From the IMG/VR virus record IMGVR_UViG_3300027499_000038, positions 1 through 23,239 of that record: a stretch of DNA of 23,239 bases; one strand, given 5' to 3'. The notes below the pieces were generated by a model. It was not told the origin of the DNA. It did not search any database and was given only the letters and a program-made list of their open reading frames with translations. How positions within the stretch are numbered: the first letter of the stretch is position 1; every line of letters begins with the position of its first letter. Both the position numbers and the translations under genes were made by a program. Origin of the DNA: a virus. Positions 21,119 through 23,239 of the stretch are shown here, piece by piece.

Positions 21119-21124
21119 TACAAT

Positions 21125-21201
21125 GCGCCGTTAGCTCATCTGGATAGAGCGCGAGACTTCTAATCTTGAGGCAGTAGGTTCGAGTCCTACACGGCGCGCC
21201 A
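21125..21201 (+). tRNA. tRNA-Arg (TCT)
   Basis: Acceptor GCGCCGT/ACGGCGC, anticodon stem CGAGA/TCTTG (one G-T) with loop CTTCTAA (anticodon TCT at 21159-21161), T-loop TTCGAGT, encoded CCA at 21199-21201. It would read AGA codons. Confidence 0.93.
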
Positions 21202-21205
21202 ATTC

Positions 21206-21280
21206 ACTCCTGTAGCTTAAAGGTGAAGCCAGCCGCTCATAACGGCTTGAGTGTGGGTTCAAGTCCTACCAGGAGTACCA
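21206..21280 (+). tRNA. tRNA-Met or Ile2 (CAT)
   Basis: Acceptor ACTCCTG/CAGGAGT, anticodon stem AGCCG/CGGCT, loop CTCATAA (anticodon CAT at 21238-21240), T-arm loop TTCAAGT, encoded CCA at 21278-21280. The A1-T72 pair differs from the unpaired end of bacterial initiators, so elongator Met or, if lysidine-modified, Ile2; sequence alone does not decide. Confidence 0.9.
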
Positions 21281-21281
21281 C

Positions 21282-21359
21282 GTCACGGTGGCAGAGTGGT
21301 CCAATGCAACGGATTGCAAATCCGTAAAGCCGCCGGTTCGAATCCGGCCCGTGACTCCA
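21282..21359 (+). tRNA. tRNA-Cys (GCA)
   Basis: Acceptor GTCACGG/CCGTGAC, anticodon stem ACGGA/TCCGT, loop TTGCAAA (anticodon GCA at 21316-21318), discriminator T as usual for tRNA-Cys, encoded CCA at 21357-21359. One base separates it from the preceding tRNA. Confidence 0.94.
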
Positions 21360-21374
21360 TAAAGAGTAATTGTA

Positions 21375-22013
21375 ATGACTAGGTTTGTTAACAGGTTCGT
21401 AATCTCCGACACACACTTTGGACATACGAACTCATGGGAAAAGTTCACGCTGCCTGACGGTAGTCCTCTACGTCCGTTCACCTCTACCGAGGAGATGGAT
21501 GAGACTATGATTGAACGCTGGAACGCGAAGGTCAAGCCGACGGACACTGTCTACCATCTTGGTGACGTTGTTATTAACCAGAAGTCTCTGCATCTGGTTA
21601 GTCGCCTGAACGGGCGTAAGATCCTGGTGCGTGGTAACCATGACATCTTCAACGACAAGCAGTACGCTGATGTTGGCTTTGAGCAGATCCATGGTGTTCG
21701 TGTGTTTGTTGATAAGTTCATTCTGAGCCACATACCTCTGCATCCTGACTGTGTGACTGAACGTTTCAAGGTCAATGTGCATGGACATCTTCATGCGAAT
21801 GAGATCATGCGGACAAGAACTAATATGGTTCATGGATACATGACCGGTCTTGTTACTGAACCAGATCCTCGTTACCTGTGTGTCTCGGTTGAGCATACTA
21901 ACTACGAGCCTCTGCACTTCGATGAAGTTCAAGCTCGCATAGATAAGCGTTGGGAAGAGGCTAGATACACTGGTCCTATCAATGCTTGGGGTAATGGAAG
22001 TGGACCGAACTGA
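21375..22013 (+). CDS. Calcineurin-like metallophosphoesterase
   Basis: Seen: 212 aa with all family motifs: DTHFGH at residues 12-17, GDVV at 63-66, GNHD at 87-90, His119, and GHLH at 137-140. It is of the small YfcE/phage-type class, close to the smaller stand-alone phosphoesterases rather than gp47. Substrate not evident; phosphodiesters or nucleotide phosphates are possible. It follows the tRNA genes by 15 bases with only a weak GAG upstream. The end overlaps the next ORF (TGATG). Confidence 0.9.
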   Translation: MTRFVNRFVISDTHFGHTNSWEKFTLPDGSPLRPFTSTEEMDETMIERWNAKVKPTDTVYHLGDVVINQKSLHLVSRLNGRKILVRGNHDIFNDKQYADVGFEQIHGVRVFVDKFILSHIPLHPDCVTERFKVNVHGHLHANEIMRTRTNMVHGYMTGLVTEPDPRYLCVSVEHTNYEPLHFDEVQARIDKRWEEARYTGPINAWGNGSGPN

Positions 22014-22273
22014 TGAAGAACTGCCTAACGTGTAAGACACGTATCAAAGCAGATGCGCATTGGGATGAGAATCAGGGCGATTTCTGGCACTGTACAGCAG
22101 TCGTTCCTGTTCAAGGATTTGGTATCATGTGGATTGAAAATCGCAATAAAAACCCTACCGACCCAAAGTCTGTTGGCCGTCTGATTAATCTCAACTTGTT
22201 TAGACCAGAACATGCACATCATAAGTCTGGTTTAAATTGTAATTGTCCGTTATGGAGTGGGACAAATGATTGA
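22013..22273 (+). CDS. Small Cys/His-rich hypothetical protein
   Basis: Seen: 86 aa. CLTC near the start (Cys4, Cys7), one Cys/His pair in the middle (WHCTAV), and HAHHKSGLNCNCPLW at the end, a plausible zinc-binding layout. The rest is hydrophilic. No family recognised. TGATG overlap with the phosphoesterase before it and an 8-base overlap with the YkuK-like gene after it suggest translation as one operon. Confidence 0.75.
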   Translation: MKNCLTCKTRIKADAHWDENQGDFWHCTAVVPVQGFGIMWIENRNKNPTDPKSVGRLINLNLFRPEHAHHKSGLNCNCPLWSGTND

Positions 22274-22703
22274 AGAAGCTAAAGAACTAATTGCTACATC
22301 AAGTCCACAGTCTTCTGTATACATCGGATGTGACTCGATACGTTATCGTAAGAATAACCAGTGGTACGCAAAGTACTCGACTGTGATTATCGTCCACATG
22401 GACTCTAAGCATGGTTGTAGACTGTTCCACGAGTCTCATGATCTGCCTGATTATGGCAATCTGAAGCAACGACTGTTGAGCGAAGTTAACTATGCCGTAG
22501 CTGCTGCGACGGAGATTATTGACGTTCTGGGTGATCGCCACATGGAAGTTCACTTGGATATCAATCCTAATCCGAAGCATAAGTCATCTGTGGCGGTTAA
22601 GGAAGCTCTTGGATGGGTCAAGGGCTCACTCGGCATCGATGCCAAGGTAAAGCCTGATTCGTTCGCAGCTACTCATGCAGCAGATCATGTTGTAAGACAC
22701 TAA
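22266..22703 (+). CDS. YkuK-like RNase-H-fold protein (DUF458)
   Basis: Seen: 145 aa from ATG 22266 with GGAG at 22254-22257; the in-frame GTG at 22257 is less likely. YIGCDSIRY (acidic Asp23 on the first strand), STVIIVHMDSKHGCRL, VHLDINPNPKHKSS, and KPDSFAATHAADH near the end. Known: this is the YkuK/DUF458 pattern, an RNase-H-like fold of unknown activity found in bacilli and many phages. The repeated Asp and His could form a metal site. Confidence 0.8.
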   Translation: MIEEAKELIATSSPQSSVYIGCDSIRYRKNNQWYAKYSTVIIVHMDSKHGCRLFHESHDLPDYGNLKQRLLSEVNYAVAAATEIIDVLGDRHMEVHLDINPNPKHKSSVAVKEALGWVKGSLGIDAKVKPDSFAATHAADHVVRH

Positions 22704-22711
22704 AATAGTTG

Positions 22712-22740
22712 TGTACAATTAATCCATTGTGGTGTAGGTT
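22712..22740 (+). promoter_or_regulatory. TGTACA-type promoter before HD hydrolase gene
   Basis: TGTACA (22712-22717), 17-nt spacer, TAGGTT (22735-22740), preceded by AAATAGTTG. The -10 is weak and lies within the loop of an inverted repeat. Confidence 0.6.
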
Positions 22741-22758
22741 AAGAATATAAGCAATGGA
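22723..22758 (+). promoter_or_regulatory. Inverted repeat masking the SD of the HD gene
   Basis: TCCATTG (22723-22729) and CAATGGA (22752-22758) are perfect complements; an inner TGTA/TATA pair (22733-22736 with 22746-22749) can extend it. The 3' arm contains the GGA of the GGAG ribosome-binding site (22756-22759) for ATG 22766. Confidence 0.7.
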
Positions 22759-22765
22759 GATTTTT

Positions 22766-23215
22766 ATGAGAAAAGGCGAACTCCTCGGTAAAGTACTGGT
22801 TCTAGCAACCAATGCCCATGCCGGACAGTTTGATCGTGGTGGTAATCCGTACATCCTTCATCCTTTGAAGGTTATGCACTACCTGAAAAGCGACGACGAA
22901 GAACTCCAGTGTATTGCCCTGCTCCACGATGTGGTAGAGGATACCAATACTACCTGGGAAGATCTCGTTGCTATCGGTTGTACGACACGGATCATCAACG
23001 CGGTTAAAGCTCTTACTAAGATGCCTGGTGAAAACTACGACACTTACAAAGAGTACGTTTTTGGTAATGAAGACGCGATGCGAGTAAAGATGGCTGATCT
23101 TCGTCATAACAGCGATATCCGTCGTCTTAAGGGTGTAACACAGAAAGATATCGATCGGATTGCAAAATACAATCGATTCTATCTTGAAATACAAACTCGC
23201 CTAGCGCAAAAATAA
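22766..23215 (+). CDS. HD-domain hydrolase, SpoT/MESH1-like (candidate ppGpp hydrolase)
   Basis: Seen: 149 aa from ATG 22766 with GGAG at 22756-22759; the in-frame ATG at 22754 lies inside the hairpin arm and has no SD. HAGQFDRGGNPYILHPLKV at residues 18-36, HDVVEDT at 54-60, and MRVKMADLRHN at 105-115 match the HD hydrolase half of RelA/SpoT proteins: His32, His54-Asp55 and Asp111 as metal ligands, and the ED pair. There is no synthetase or regulatory domain. Known: small alarmone hydrolases of this type remove the 3' pyrophosphate of ppGpp. Inference: it could keep host growth metabolism active during infection; another nucleotide substrate is possible. Confidence 0.85.
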   Translation: MRKGELLGKVLVLATNAHAGQFDRGGNPYILHPLKVMHYLKSDDEELQCIALLHDVVEDTNTTWEDLVAIGCTTRIINAVKALTKMPGENYDTYKEYVFGNEDAMRVKMADLRHNSDIRRLKGVTQKDIDRIAKYNRFYLEIQTRLAQK

Positions 23216-23216
23216 T

Positions 23217-23239
23217 TGTACAAAAAACAGTAATAATGT
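23217..23239 (+). promoter_or_regulatory. TGTACA-type promoter, truncated at window edge
   Basis: TGTACA (23217-23222) starts two bases after the last stop. Exactly 17 bases remain, so any -10 box would begin on the first base outside the window. Confidence 0.5.

Noticed and set aside
21237-21547. Minus-strand ORFs over the tRNA genes
   Set aside because: They read through tRNA genes and the opposite strand of the metallophosphoesterase; no SD, and every supported gene is on the + strand.

Overview
This window is part of the genome of a T4-superfamily myovirus (tailed, contractile-tail phage). Every supported gene is on the + strand. Genes are tightly packed, often with ATGA, TAATG or TGATG overlaps, and about fifteen products align convincingly with T4 proteins: gp22, gp23, UvsY, UvsW, gp55, gp47, gp46, gp42 (dCMP hydroxymethylase), gp45, gp44, gp62, RegA and others. 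The gene order and extras (peptide deformylase, MazG-like protein, Sm-like protein beside gp55, no gp24 after gp23) resemble the cyanophage/rhizobiophage-like branches rather than coliphage T4 itself. The host cannot be read from the sequence; an alphaproteobacterium is only a guess.

Layout. 1-2497: capsid end (scaffold gp22, major capsid gp23) closed by a strong hairpin terminator. 2499-9646: a tail-tube-like gene, then recombination and late-transcription genes (uvsY, uvsW, Sm-like, gp55, small ORF, gp47, gp46, small ORF, peptide deformylase). 9649-16846: nucleotide metabolism and probable DNA modification: MazG-like pyrophosphohydrolase, two unknowns, a DUF1599/Nmad1-like protein, dCMP hydroxymethylase, dCMP deaminase, a protein resembling base-pyrophosphorylase/amino-acid:DNA transferases, a fold-type-II PLP-enzyme-like protein, a GDSH/SGNH-like protein, a DUF3310-like protein and a GT-A-type glycosyltransferase. 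16847-19600: sliding clamp and clamp loader (45, 44, small Zn-ribbon ORF, 62) and regA, ending at a terminator. 19602-21118: short accessory genes, several led by their own promoter. 21125-21359: three tRNA genes (Arg-TCT, Met/Ile-CAT, Cys-GCA). 21375-23215: metallophosphoesterase, Cys-rich small protein, YkuK-like RNase-H-fold protein and a SpoT-like HD hydrolase.

Regulation. One promoter pattern recurs at least eleven times, TGTACA, a 16-17 nt spacer (17 in ten of eleven), then a TATAAT-like box, with a twelfth copy cut by the window end. At three of them (genes at 10173, 16908, 22766) a perfect inverted repeat brackets the -10 box, so a transcript from the promoter would start inside or just after the hairpin while read-through RNA would fold it; this recalls the T4 arrangement in which early read-through transcripts are translationally masked. 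gp45 and gp44 share an identical 15-base ribosome-binding/start region, a candidate RegA target.

Most noteworthy is the contiguous block 10935-16846, which pairs a cytosine-type hydroxymethylase (Asp175 retained) with pyrophosphorylase-like, PLP-like, SGNH-like and glycosyltransferase genes. It suggests an elaborate DNA base hypermodification pathway built on 5-hydroxymethylcytosine.
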